From NCBI GenBank assembly GCA_034769895.1, contig CM068367.1, positions 90,792,399-90,856,398 of the forward strand: DNA of 64,000 bases. The letters are read 5' to 3'. Shown here piece after piece: positions 31,721 to 42,539 of this stretch (its first letter is position 1; each line of letters starts with the position of its first letter). Below the pieces are notes generated by a model, which was given only the letters and a program-made list of their open reading frames with translations, had not been told where the DNA came from and searched no databases. The DNA comes from Magicicada septendecula (Eukaryota; Arthropoda; Insecta; Hemiptera; Cicadidae). A program made the translations under genes and the position numbers.

Positions 31721-33307
31721 ATGGCGTCGAACGCAACGCCCGTTCCTTTACCGGCACCGCTGGTAACCTTAATGGAAACCTGCGGTACTGGTCCTCGTTC
31801 TACCCCGTTACCTTCCCATACAGTTAGTGCAAGTGATAGTGAAAGTGATGATTGTGCGTCGATGTGTAGTGTGGGGACGGGGGACGGTGAATTTTCGCTT
31901 GTGGAGGGCAAGTCTGCCAAACGCAAGCGAAAATTAGTCGCCAGCCCGCCACCGGCCGCTGCTACGCATCGGGTATCTAGTCCCGGTAACAGCGCCAGCC
32001 ATCCGACTCAGTCTCCCTCTCAATCTGTGCCCAAGCCTAAAATTCCTCCGATTGTTATTCCCGAAAATCGTAACTACAGGGAAATTCTCCGTTCCCTGCA
32101 GAATCTGCTTCCTTCGGCCAAACTCGAGGCCAGGTGCCAAGGCTCCTCGCTTCGAATTGCGGCCACAACAGTCCCGGACTTCCGATCGGTCCAACAGTTT
32201 CTTACCGATCGGAAGATCTCCTTCCACACTTTCGCGCTTCCTTCAGAGCGCGAAATTAAAGTTGTTCTCTCCGGACTTCCTTCCTGGACCGCCCCCGATA
32301 CCATCAGGCAGGAGCTTGTCGCTTTAGGCTATTCGCCGACGGCGGTAAGTGTACTGCATGCTGGCAAGGGGGAAGATCGCCGTCCTGTGAATAGTTTCCT
32401 AGTGAAACTACTCAAAGTAGGCCAGTTCGAGGAGGTCTATGGCCTCCAAAACTTCCTGCACCTTCGGGTGCAAGTTCGTACTTTTGACCCGCGGCCAGGC
32501 CCCTCGCAGTGTTTTAACTGTCAGAGGTTTGGCCACTCCAGCTTGTTCTGTAATCACCCTCCGCGTTGCGTGCGGTGTACTGAGCCTCATCGTGGGTGTG
32601 ATAAGCTCAAGACGGGGTTCACGGCCATTTGCTGCAACTGCGGCGGGGACCATCCGGCTAGCTATAGAGGATGTAGAGACTTTATATCTGCCATGAAGCT
32701 GCAGCGGACTCCTGCTCGCCCTGGCGCGCAGGCAGGCCGTGTTGCAGGTCCCCTCCCTAACCGCAGAGAGGCCTTCCCACCTCTCTCCGGAGCATCATCT
32801 CAGGCCCCGGCAGCAGTTCCGGCTGCTCCCAGGGCCCCAGTTCCGCCTGCAGTCGACGTTTCGGCGCCGCCTGCAGTCCCCTCTGTCCCGGCGCCTGCCG
32901 GAGCGCCCGGCCCTTCATACGCGGCTGTGGCCGCTACATCAGTCCCGCCTTCCGCTCCTCGGAGCTCCAAACAGAAGCGCACTCGTCGCCGTCAGCGACA
33001 AGTTCCACAGGCCCTGCCTGTAAAACCTCAGCGGGCCCCGCCCGCCCCCAGCCATCAACCTAAGCTCCCAACTGAGCAGACCTCACGTCCGTCCCCGAGC
33101 CCTGCGCCATCTGCAACACCGGCCGAGGCCAGCCGGGTCCGTCTTCCGGAATCTCGGGACTCTTCCCGGGCCCCGGTGGACCCCCTGACTGCCTGGGCTG
33201 AAACTTTGGTACACAACATCCGGTCTGCTCCAGATACAACCACGGTTCTCGCCCTGGTGTTTCAATCACTGTCTACCCTCTTTCCTCTTCTTCCTTTGAA
33301 TGGCTAG
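31721..33307 (+). CDS. Jockey-A1 ORF1, gag-like nucleic-acid-binding protein
   Basis: 528 codons, uninterrupted. ORF1 proteins of Jockey elements coat the element RNA and help target it. After a low-complexity Ser/Pro N-terminus there is an RRM-like/PRE-type region (residues about 105-255), then three CCHC-type zinc knuckles from about residue 263: QCFNCQRFGHSSLFC, RCVRCTEPHRGC, CCNCGGDHPASYRGC. A long Pro/Ala/Arg-rich stretch (about 345-490) and a hydrophobic C-terminus follow. Start chosen at ATG 31721 because the Jockey-A2 copy has the same ATG context. The stop TAG overlaps the ORF2 start (ATGGCTAG, 33300-33307), suggesting termination-reinitiation. In A2 the equivalent frame has a nonsense codon. 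Confidence 0.9.
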   Translation: MASNATPVPLPAPLVTLMETCGTGPRSTPLPSHTVSASDSESDDCASMCSVGTGDGEFSLVEGKSAKRKRKLVASPPPAAATHRVSSPGNSASHPTQSPSQSVPKPKIPPIVIPENRNYREILRSLQNLLPSAKLEARCQGSSLRIAATTVPDFRSVQQFLTDRKISFHTFALPSEREIKVVLSGLPSWTAPDTIRQELVALGYSPTAVSVLHAGKGEDRRPVNSFLVKLLKVGQFEEVYGLQNFLHLRVQVRTFDPRPGPSQCFNCQRFGHSSLFCNHPPRCVRCTEPHRGCDKLKTGFTAICCNCGGDHPASYRGCRDFISAMKLQRTPARPGAQAGRVAGPLPNRREAFPPLSGASSQAPAAVPAAPRAPVPPAVDVSAPPAVPSVPAPAGAPGPSYAAVAATSVPPSAPRSSKQKRTRRRQRQVPQALPVKPQRAPPAPSHQPKLPTEQTSRPSPSPAPSATPAEASRVRLPESRDSSRAPVDPLTAWAETLVHNIRSAPDTTTVLALVFQSLSTLFPLLPLNG

Positions 33308-35988
33308 GAGTCTTAGGATCGTTGCGTGGAATGCCCATGGGGTAGTCCCTCGACGATTTGAACTGATGACTTTCGTAACGGAGTACGACGCTGATGTCGT
33401 CCTCCTTTGCGAGACTCATCTGGCTCGCTACCATACCTTCAACCTGCCATCTTACATCTGTTATCGTCAGGATCGTCCCCAACGGCCTGGCTGTCGCCCC
33501 TCGGGGGGGGGACAGCCGTCTTAGTCCACAGGCGGATATCCCACAGGCCACTACCCCCTTTAGATACATCTCTTGTTGAAGGTTGTGCGGTGGCGATAGA
33601 CGCTGGCGGATCGGAGTTGCGCGTTGTTGCGGCGTATCTCCGGCCCGGCCTGCGGCTACCTCCACCGCCCGAGGAGTGGGACGCTCTCCTCGATCATCCC
33701 CTACCAACCATTGTAGCCGGCGACTTAAATGCCAAGCATCCCTCCTGGAACAGCAGAGTAGCCAACGCCTACGGAAAATCTCTGTATCGGTTCGTCTCCG
33801 ACGACCCGGTACTTCAAGTCATCGGCCCAGAAGACCCTACTCACTTCCCCTTTTCCGGTCATCGACGGGACGTCCTTGACATTGTCATAGCCAAGGACGT
33901 GACCCATCACATCCAGGTCTCGTCAGTGTCGGATCTCTCATCCGATCACAATCCCCTTTTTATAACTGCCCGTGAGCTGTCGGCCTCACCCCGACCTCCC
34001 GCCCAGATTGTTAGGAGAGTCAACTGGCGCTCCTACCATGATGAGCTCTCACGGCGGTTACCATCACTCCCCGCGGACCCGATCGTCACTTGTGACGATT
34101 TGGATCTCCGAGCCACTCATCTTCAGGAGTTGGTCCAAGGTGTCATGGATCGACACACATATACTCTCGAGGTGAATCATCGTAAATCGGCCTTACCTGC
34201 GGAACTACTCCACGCCATCTGGCTACGGCGCAATCTCCGCCGCAGATGGCAAAGAACCCGTGATCCCGGCGTCAAAAGGCGCTTTCAGGCCCAGTCTCTT
34301 TACGTCCAGCAGCTACTGCGGGACGTAAACTCTGATCGATGGGACTCATACCTTGAGTCTCTTGAAGTCGACCACGCCTCCGTCTGGAGAGCGGCGAGTA
34401 GACTGACCCGCGAGAAGAGAACTCGCAACCCACTTGAAACTCCGAACGGGGTTGTATCTTCATCGGAAGGCAAGGCCGAGGTCTTCGCCGACTGCATGGA
34501 GGTGCAATTTACTGTTCACCAAGGCGTCTCGGACCCTGCCCACTCGGCAGAAGTCCGTGACTTCCTATCTGGACATTTTTCACGCCCTCCCGAAATCCCA
34601 GCCCTCCCGTTCGACAGGGATGAACTAGTTTCATCTATCTGCCGACTAAATCGCCGTCGCGCCCCCGGTCCTGACCGGATCGGGGCCGCTGCTCTACAAA
34701 ATCTCCCGGCCTCAGGCGTTGACCTCGTTCTTGAGCTGTTTAACTCCTGTCTCCGGCTACAGTACTTTCCCCGCCTGTGGAAATCAGCCAACATCGTAAT
34801 GATTCCGAAGCCGCGCATGCTTCCTGAAAGCTATCGTCCAATCTCTCTCTTGCCAGTCATCTCGAAGGTGTTCGAGCGTCTCCTGCTGGCTCGCATCTCG
34901 CCGCTGCTAGATGGTTTCATCCGCAGCGAACAGTTCGGGTTTCGCAGAGAGCACTCGACCACGCTTCAATTGGTCCGCGTTGTTACGCACTTGTCAGACG
35001 CCACCAACAGGCGAGCGGCTACGGCCGCCGTACTGTTGGACGTGAGCAAGGCCTTCGATAAAGTCTGGCACGAAGGTCTTATCTTCAAACTTGCCAATTC
35101 CCCTCTACCATCGACCATAGTGTTTTTCCTCCGGTCGTATCTCAGCGACCGCACCTTCAGGGTGAGCGTCGACGGGTCCTGTTCTACAGTTCGACCCGTC
35201 GCCGCCGGCGTACCTCAGGGATCTGTCCTCGGCCCCGTTCTGTACCTTGTGTACACGAACGACCTGCCTGTCTTGCCCGGAGTCACGTTGTCTTTGTTCG
35301 CTGACGATGCTATGTATCACTGCAGCTCCCTGCCCCGCGCTTTGCGAGTACAAAGCTGCAGCGTCAGTTGAACCAGCTTCCGGACTGGCTACGGAAATGG
35401 CGGGTGACGATCAACACGGAGAAATCCGAGGCGATCTGCTTCACCCGTAAGTCCATCTCCCGATGCCAGCCCCTCTCCCTAGCAGGGAGACCCATCGCCT
35501 ACAAAGAATCGGTGAAGTATTTAGGCGTTCGGCTAGATCGTCGCCTTTGCTTCAACGCCCACGTGACGGAAACCCTTGCCAAGGCTCGCGGCGTCCGAGC
35601 CAAATTATCTCCTTTCCTCTCGTGTCGCAGCCGCCTGGCCATGCGCACGAAACTTACCATCTATCTACTATTTCTCAGGTCTGTATTGACCTATGCGGCA
35701 CCCGCCTGGTGGTCTCTTTTATCCACCACCAACAGATGTAGGCTGGAAGCTTTCCAGTCCCGAACAGTCCGATCCTTGACGGGGTCCCCTTGGTTTGTAA
35801 GGAACGACGTGATTCGAAGGGGTCTCCGTGTTCCTACCTTGACTTCCTTTGTCCGGTCGCTGGCTCTAACTCTCTTTGCTAAAGCCTCGACCTCCACCTT
35901 CCCGTACCTACGAACCATCAGTGCATCAGAACCACCACCGCCCATTCGGGTCAAGCGCCCTCGGGCGCTTCTTGATGACCCGCCATAA
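33300..35988 (+). pseudogene. Jockey-A1 ORF2, endonuclease-RT with two frameshifts
   Basis: The element polymerase: an APE-type endonuclease nicks the target and the RT copies the RNA onto it. Motifs present: RIVAWNAHGV and CETHLA (nuclease), GDLNAKHPSWNSR, SSDHNPL; RT blocks YRPISLLPVISKVFERLL, QFGFRREHSTT, GVPQGSVLGP and FADDAMYH (catalytic Asp pair). Compared with intact A2, one shift lies in the nine-G run at 33503-33511 and a one-base loss near 35332, just after the FADD motif. Apart from these two lesions the frame is intact to the stop at 35988. A run of nine G is also a common sequencing-error site, so the first lesion should be treated with caution. Confidence 0.9.
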
Positions 35989-36428
35989 CGCCATCCTCTT
36001 TAAATTAAACAAAATACAAGTAATCATCAGTCCTAGACCAGAGTATTTCACCAAACTGTCCTTCTCTCCTTCCTGTCCACCTCCTAGCACGCTGAGCCGG
36101 CTGCTTGTCGCTGTCATCAATCACTGGCACGGAGGCTCTCCGCCTCGCGGGGAGCGACCGACGCCCTCAGGGCGTCTGCTGACTGGACTTGAAACGGGCA
36201 ACATCTGTTGCTCGAATCGGTACCAGCGGCAGTGCATTAAACAAATACAAGTTATACTCCCCCGCCTTCTCAGTTAACTGGTTGGCGGTTTCCTTTTCCA
36301 GTTTTAGGTAACCAGTCGACATGTACCAGCACTATGTTTACTTCTGGCAGCCATTGGACACGACCCAGATGCTGCAATCAAGCCACGGGTGCAAAGACAC
36401 CCCGCATCCATAATGCAATGCAATGCAA
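35989..36428 (+). other. Jockey-A1 3' UTR
   Basis: Shares blocks with the A2 3' UTR (CACTGGCACGGAGGCTCT, CGGGGAGCGACCGACGCC, GAGAAGGCGGG-type and GTTAACTGGTTGGCGGTT) and ends AATGCAATGCAATGCAAT. A GC-rich hairpin (CGGAGGCTCTCCGCC..GGGGAGCG) may be a recognition structure for the RT. Confidence 0.7.
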
Positions 36429-38026
36429 TCGGCGGTTCATAGCGACGGACGCATTCTTATGAATATGGATGGACTCCAGATGCAGGCGAGTGAAGTAACC
36501 CCGGACAGAAGACAACACGCGGGCTTCATCAAACATCACCCGGTGATCGTCGTGGGAAAGAGCGTGTTCAGCAACTGCGGACTTTTCCGGCTGGCCTAGG
36601 CGGCAGTATCTCTGATGTTCAGAGAGGCGTGTCCGGACACTACGCTTCGTGGTGCCTATGTAGACCTGGCCACATGTACAAGGAATACTGTACACCCCGC
36701 ACGACGAGAGCGGATCCCTGGCGTCTTTCACCGGTCGCAGGAACTGTTGGATCTTTTTGGTTGGCTTAAAGATCGTCCTGACGCCCCGTTTACTCAGCAA
36801 CTTGCCGATGCGGTCAGTCACTCCACGGATGTAGGGTAAGACAGCAGAGCCAACAACCTCAGGCGACACCGACTCGTCCAGCCTACCAGATCTTCTCGGC
36901 CGGGCAGCTCTCCTAACCTCCGCAGCAGAATAGCCATTGGACTGCAGTGCTTCCTCGAGATACCGAAACTCATCTTCGAGATACCGGGGCTCCCAGATTC
37001 TTTTTGCCCGGTCTACCAGAGTCTTCAGCACCGCCCTCTTCTGCCTAGGATGATGATTGGAGGACTTTTGCAGATATCTGTCGGTGTGCGTCGGCTTCCT
37101 ATAAACTTTATGTCCCAAGTTGCCATCGGTCCTTTTCAGGACCAACACATCCAGAAAAGCCAATTGATCACCACTCTCACGCTCCATCGTAAACTGTATG
37201 CGCGGGTGCACAGCATTTAGATGTCCAAGGAAGCGTTCCAACTCTTCATCCCCATGGCTCCAGACCACGAAAGTGTTGTCCACATACCGCAGCCAACACT
37301 TCGGCTTCAGAGGCGCAGATGAAATTGCCAACTCTTCAAATTTCTCCATGTAGAAGTTTGCAACCACAGGGCTAAGAGGACTTCCCATTGCGACGCCATC
37401 CAACTGTTCATAGAAGCCGCCATTCCACTGGAAGTAGGTCGTTTTTAGAACCTGCCGGAACAAAGCAGTGATGTCCGCCGAGAACAGGTCACCTACATAC
37501 CCCAAGACCTCCTGAACAGGGACCATGGTGAAAAGAGAGACCACATCAAAACTCACCAGCACGTCGCCAGGCTCCAGCACCAACTCCCGGATCCTCCGGA
37601 GGAAATCAGAAGAGTCCCTGACGAAAGAATCCGTCTGCCAGATGTGCAATCGAGTGAGGTGCTTTGCCAAGTTGTACGTAGGCGAGCCAATAGCACTGAC
37701 GATGGGCCTCAGCGGAACGTCTTCCTTATGGATCTTCGGTAAACCAAAGAGCCGAGGGGGAAGGGTCTCCCAACACCGGACGGCCGTCTTCACATCAGGC
37801 GCCAGAGAAGATTGCTTAACCAAAGAATCCGTTTTTCTTAGAACAGTAGTAGTCGGATCTTTGTTCAGCCTCCGATAAGTGGCCGGATCTAATAAACCTT
37901 CAATCTTCCGCTGGTAGTCTTCGGTGTTCAAGACCACAGTAGCGCTCCCCTTATCCGCCGGCACAATGACAATGGAGTCATCCCTTCTCAATTCCCTCAA
38001 GGCTCGCAACTCCGCCGACAGAAGAT
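36429..38026 (-). mobile_element. PLE-2a, 5'-truncated unit
   Basis: Minus-strand PLE-2 coding part; its terminal repeat is displaced to 30343-30686 by the A1 and B3 insertions. At 38026-38038 it meets the plus-strand unit head-to-head across about 11 bp of filler. Confidence 0.85.
36440..38026 (-). pseudogene. PLE-2a RT plus GIY-YIG endonuclease
   Basis: Penelope-like reverse transcriptase with a C-terminal GIY-YIG nuclease. The frame is open throughout this stretch. RT: IVIVPADKGSATVVLNTEDY, LPPRLFGLPKIHK, LVSFDVVSLFTMVPV, GVAMGSPLSPVVANFYME, and the catalytic motif WLRYVDNTFVVW, in which the second Asp of YVDD is Asn (YVDD in the sister copy at about 46710). Then LDVLVLKRTDG and KVYRKPTHTDRYL (thumb), and the nuclease GVYSIPCTCGQVYIGTTKRS with RLSEH. 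The N-terminus is missing. The YVDN change alone should abolish polymerisation. The reading frame runs on into antisense Jockey-A1 sequence, which is artefactual. Confidence 0.9.
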
Positions 38027-38037
38027 TATTCCGGCCA

Positions 38038-38430
38038 ACTGACCGCATCGGCAAGTTGCTGAGTAAACGGGGCGTCAGGACGATCTTTAAGCCAACCAAA
38101 AAGATCCAACAGTTCCTGCGACCGGTGAAAGACGCCAGGGATCCGCTCTCGTCGTGCGGGGTGTACAGTATTCCTTGTACGTGTGGCCAGGTCTACATAG
38201 GCACCACGAAGCGTAGTGTCCGGACACGCCTCTCTGAACATCGGAGATACTGCCGCCTGGGCCAGCCGGAAAAGTCCGCAGTTGCTGAACACGCTCTTTC
38301 CCACGACGATCCACCGGGTGATGTTTGATGAAGCCCGCGTGTTGTCTTCTGTCCGGGGTTACTTCACTCGCCTGCATCTGGAGTCCATCCATATTCATAA
38401 GAATGCGTCCGTCGCTATGAACCGCCGAGG
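38038..38430 (+). pseudogene. PLE-2b upstream unit: endonuclease end only
   Basis: Plus-strand fragment from TDRIGKLLSKRGVRT through GVYSIPCTCGQVYIGTTKRS to SVAMNRRG. One extra C near 38310 (GATCCACC versus GATCACC) shifts the frame. It continues, after the Jockey-C and B2 insertions, into the terminal repeat at 44969. A severely 5'-truncated first unit followed by a longer unit is the usual PLE tandem layout. Confidence 0.85.
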
Positions 38431-38446
38431 TTTTTTTTTTTTTTTT

Positions 38447-38511
38447 CGCTCTGGGCTTTGCGGTTGTGCGTCGCAGAGACGAACCGCACGGTAACTGAGT
38501 TCCGAGCTACC
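38447..38511 (-). repeat. 65-bp duplicate of the Jockey-C 3' end (outer)
   Basis: CGCTCTGGGCTTTGCGGTTG..TTCCGAGCTACC, preceded by 16 T; matches 38750-38814 with one mismatch. Confidence 0.9.
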
Positions 38512-38736
38512 TGTATGCAAAAAATTATTTGATTCTTAGTACGTAGGCTTTTACGCCCGGTGTCATTATGATTAACTAAAACTTCTGGGCTGAAAGGCCG
38601 TGGTCGAGTGCATGATCTACTGTAGCTAAACGTTTCGGCCACACCACTGGTGGCCATCTTCAGTAGCAAAAAATGTGTTCGAATAGATGACACGCCGAAC
38701 ACGTCTCCCAATGAACTGGGAACAAGCAACAGTGAG
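38512..38736 (-). repeat. 225-bp copy of the complex's own left border
   Basis: Matches 30318-30542 over its whole length: 25 bp of element X array (including the 13-bp target duplication) plus the PLE-2 terminal repeat with hammerhead, ending at ..AACAGTGAG. It is embedded in the Jockey-C 3' UTR between 65-bp direct repeats that each carry a T run. Confidence 0.85.
38625..38667 (-). ncRNA. Hammerhead-like ribozyme, PLE-2 (in the 225-bp copy)
   Basis: Same as 30431-30473: GCTA, CTGAAGA, T, stem II, GAAAC, GTT, TAGC all intact. Confidence 0.65.
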
Positions 38737-38749
38737 TTTTTTTTTTTTT

Positions 38750-38814
38750 CGCTCTGGGCTTTGCGGTTGTGCGTCGCAGAGACGAACCGCTCGGTAACTG
38801 AGTTCCGAGCTACC
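38750..38814 (-). repeat. 65-bp Jockey-C 3' end (inner copy)
   Basis: Contiguous with the Jockey-C 3' UTR at 38815-38899; preceded by a 13-T run (38737-38749). Confidence 0.9.
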
Positions 38815-38899
38815 TTCTGGAGCTCCTGCCTCGTGGCCCTGCCCAAGTAGGGCGCGTGCTCTATAGCAGGCCGATTCTCGGCTGTTGTGCTAGCCTACG

Positions 38900-39690
38900 C
38901 TAGCGCAGTATACACCGAGGGCGTTTCCACGAATCACCTGGGCGTATACGGTACCTTCCCAGCCCAGTCACTAGAGGATTGCCTGGGAACCTCGCCGCAC
39001 GTGCATAAAATTTGCGTGCAAGCCGCCTGAAAGTGTCGTCTAAGGAGCGGACGCCAAGTCCTCTCCTTAGAAGGCGAGATGAGAAGCGACGGGGGACTTT
39101 GGCCGCTAGCCGAAGCCCCCTGTCGAGGACGCTCTGCAACTTCTTTTTATGCATTGCGGCGAGGTAACCCCAGACCGGGCAGGCGTAGGTAATGACCGGC
39201 AGCAGATACGCGCCGACGATCATCCTACCCAATTTCCTGGTCATGGCTGAGCTGATCAGGAGTGGAAACAGTGCGCACAGGCGAGTGGATGCTCGCTTAA
39301 GAACTGTCTGTGCGTGGGTACGCCAGGTGAGCCGACGGTCAAGGTGTAAGCCGAGGTACTTGACCTCGTTGGACCAGCGCAAGTACGTTCTGCCGATACG
39401 TAGTTGCCTAACGGGGTTCTTCCGTCGCTTGGAGAATTCGACGGCTACACTCTTGGTAGCGTTGAGTTGCACTCTCCAATTCTCAGTCCAGTCCACGAGC
39501 GTGTCGAGCTGGCGCTGCAGTCGTAGGACGGCCCTTTCCTCATGACGATCGGCCGTAAATACGGCAGTGTCGTCAGCGAAGATGGCCATCTGGACTCCAG
39601 GCTGTCTCGGCACGTCGTTGACGTAGATCGAGAACAGAAGGGGGCCTAGAACACTGCCTTGAGGGACGCCGGCTGTGATTCGTCTCTCAC
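38900..39690 (-). pseudogene. Jockey-C RT C-terminal half
   Basis: Open frame from the truncation point through ERRITAGVPQGSVLGPLLFS, FADDTAVFTADRHEERAV (catalytic pair), SNEVKYLGLHLDRRLTWRTH to the stop at 38900. Closely related to Jockey-B ORF2 but clearly distinct (for example RHEERAVLRLQRQL). The endonuclease and RT N-terminal blocks are absent, so it is dead. Confidence 0.9.
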
Positions 39691-39854
39691 CGCCGAGTGG
39701 TCAGAGCTGTTGGGTTGCGCGTCGTGAGACGACCCAATGGTATCCTAGTACCGAGCCTCCTATGAGGGGCTCCTGCCTAGTGGTCCTGTCCAGACGGAAT
39801 ATTGATTATTTAATTTTTATTGGTCGTTACAACGACATGCTCGTACTAGGTCGA

Positions 39855-42539
39855 CTAGTACAGTATTTGTCGAGGCCGTTTCCAAGATTCACCTGGACGT
39901 ATTCGGTACTTGCCAAGGCCAGCTATGAGAGGGTTTGTCTGGGTCCTCGCAGCTCGGACGTAAAATTTACGTGCAAGTCGCCTTGCGGTGTCATCCAAGG
40001 AGCGGACACCGAGTCCTCTTCTCAGGAGACGAGAAGAAAACCGATAGGGGACTTTGGCCGCTAGCCGAAGCCCTCTATCGAGAACGCTTTGCAACCTTCT
40101 TTTATGAACGGTTGCGAGGTAACCCCAGACGGGAAGAGCGTAGGTAATGATCGGCAACAGATACGCGTTGACAATCAACTTACCCAGCTTGCGGGTCATA
40201 GCCTTGTTGGCAAGTATCGGAAACAGTTGCGCGAGACGAGCGGACGCTTTCCTTCGCATCGTCTCAGCGTGGGTACGCCAGGTGAGCCGACGATCAAGGT
40301 GGACACCGAGGTACTTAACTTCCCTCGACCAGGGCAGGTACGTTCTACCGAGTCTCACTCGGCCTCGTGGTTCTTTCCGGCGCTTTGTGAATAGCACCGC
40401 GGAGCTCTTGGTTTCGTTGACGGCAACTTTCCAGCTTTCCGTCCACGTCGAATACGCATCGAGTGCGCGCTGAAGTCGTGGGATAGCAAAGTCTGCGTTC
40501 CGATCGGCGGTATAGACCGCCGTGTCGTCGGCAAACAAAGCCATCTGGACTCCAGGCTCTCTGGGTGCGTCGTTGACATACACGGAGAACAGGAGAGGCC
40601 CTAGCACGCTACCTTGAGGTACCCCGGCTGTGATACGTCTCTCGGAAGAGACGTGGTCGTCTATTCGCACGCAGAAAGTCCTCTCCGTCAGAAAGCTAGC
40701 AATCAAGCGAAGGTAGCAATCTGGGAGCTGGATTTCCCGGAGCTTGAACAAGAGCCCGTCGTGCCAGACACTATCAAAGGCCTTTTCCACATCTAGGAAA
40801 CAGGCGACAGTCTGCTCTTTCCGACACCCGGCGTCCGTGATGTATTCCACCAGTCTCATCAGTTGATGAGTGGTGGAATGCCCCACACGGAAGCCGAACT
40901 GTTCGGGGACCAGTACATCGAAATTTCGTAGATGATCTAGTACTCTCCGTTGTACGAGACGTTCGAGGACCTTTGACGTGGCTGACAGTAGACTAATTGG
41001 CCGGAGGTTGCCGGGACGGGAAGCGTCCTTTCCCTGCTTCGGGATCACTATAACCGTCGCCTTAGGCCATTTCTGGGGAAAATAGGCCAGTCTAAGACAC
41101 GCGTTGAACAGCGCGACCAAGAAAAGTACTCCTCGCTCCGGGAGTCGAGTAAGAGCGGCGTTCGAGACGCCGTCCGGGCCAGGAGCTTTTCTTGGCACGA
41201 GTTCAACGAGCCGATCTGTGACCTCTTCCCTAGTAATGGGTTCGGGCTCCGTAGTGATCGGAAGAGACAGAAAGTCTTCCACTTCGTTCTCGACTTCTTC
41301 GTCGAAGTCCCAGTCCATGGGCGGGTTAGGTGCGAACTGTCGCTCAAAACACGCGCCCAAGTACTCGGCCTTCGCCTCCGGGCGAGCCAGGATTTGACCG
41401 AAAGGTCCAGCAATGGCCGGGATGCGAGGCCGGCGCCTCTTCCCTACCAACGCCGAAGGTATCCGGTAAGGGCTACTTTCGCCCGATCCGTCCCCTGCCT
41501 GGGTCACGGCGAGTTCCCAACAGCGTCTCCGGTAGGCCTGCATTTCACGACGTAAAATGCCGGTCGCCCGGTTGTACGCTGCCTTGTCGGCCGGATCACG
41601 GGTCCGCTGCCAGCGTCTCCGGAGGCGATTTCTCTCGCAAGCGAGAGCACTCGTCTCCTCTGGGATCCGCTGCCAGTGGGGCGTGACGCCAGGCTTCATT
41701 CTGGAAGACGCGTCGATCGCAGATACGACTGCCTCGTCAAACGCGGCAACTGCCTCGTCGACTTGGCGGAAGGTTTCGAGTGGTCCCGCGTCTGGCAATC
41801 GGCGACTTAACGCCGGGCCATAGCGATCTCATTCTACCACCTTCCGGACATCTCTGCGTACGACGTGCTGGGTAGCGACGTGTATCAGGATGGGGAGATG
41901 ATCGGACGATAGTTCCGTTAGCGCGGACACATGGACCGGACAGTCAATTCCTTGAATCACCGCTATGTCCAAGACATCGGGAGCCGCGTTGCGTTGTGAG
42001 GGGTAGAACGTAGGTTGGGTAGGCCCAATCACTTGTATCCTGCGAGAATCGGCAAACCTGCGTAAACGTTTCCCGTTTGGGGCAGTCAAGCGACTGTTCC
42101 AATCGCGATGTTTACAGTTCAGATCGCCGGCCATGATGACCCTCCTGTGTGCATCGAACGCGACAGCTAGATCGGGGTGAAGGAGCTCTTTTTGCGGCGG
42201 TTTATACGCCGCTACCATCTGTACACCGCCTAGAGTGTTTAACAACTCCACAGCGGTGCCTTCGAGGTGAGTCATTGCAGGCAAGACGACTCGGTGATGC
42301 TCGAGAGTGAGCCTCACCGCGACGGCAGTACCGCCACCAGCAGTGCCCGGTCTGTCGTTTCGATAGCACACATAGTTGGCCAGTCGTAACCGACTCGCAG
42401 GAGTCAAGTGGGTCTCATTGAGAAGTACTACATCGGGTTTGAGTCGGGCCAGTAATTCTTGGAGTTCCTGGATCTTGTTGGACAACCCGTTGGCGTTGCA
42501 GGAAAGAATCGAGAGATCTCGTTTGAGGACCCGACTCAT
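39855..42539 (-). pseudogene. Jockey-B2 ORF2, one nonsense codon
   Basis: APE endonuclease plus RT, nearly identical to Jockey-B1 ORF2. ATG at 42537-42539 overlaps the ORF1 stop (ATGA). The only break seen is TGA at 41829-41831, where B1 has TGG (VVE-W-DRYGPAL), just after the endonuclease domain. RT motifs GVPQGSVLGPLLFS and FADDTAVYTADR are intact. Stop at 39855. Without readthrough the product would be an endonuclease-only protein. Confidence 0.92.

Larger units (their letters stand above)
31409..36428 (+). mobile_element. Jockey-A1, full length
   Basis: About 5.0 kb with 5' UTR (31409-31720), ORF1, ORF2 and 3' UTR ending in (TGCAA)n rather than poly(A). Flanked by TCGGCGGTTCA (31398-31408 and 36429-36439). 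Inserted antisense into the end of the PLE-2a reading frame. Confidence 0.9.
38431..39697 (-). mobile_element. Jockey-C, 5'-truncated, with poly(A)
   Basis: A third Jockey family. It starts at GAGAGACGAATCACAGCC (about 39688, minus strand) in the RT domain. The 3' end is a 16-base poly(A) (T run 38431-38446). Duplication ACCGCCGAGG at 38421-38430 and 44959-44968 (the latter beyond Jockey-B2, which landed on this border). Its 3' UTR contains a 225-bp foreign segment (38512-38736) flanked by 65-bp repeats. Confidence 0.82.
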
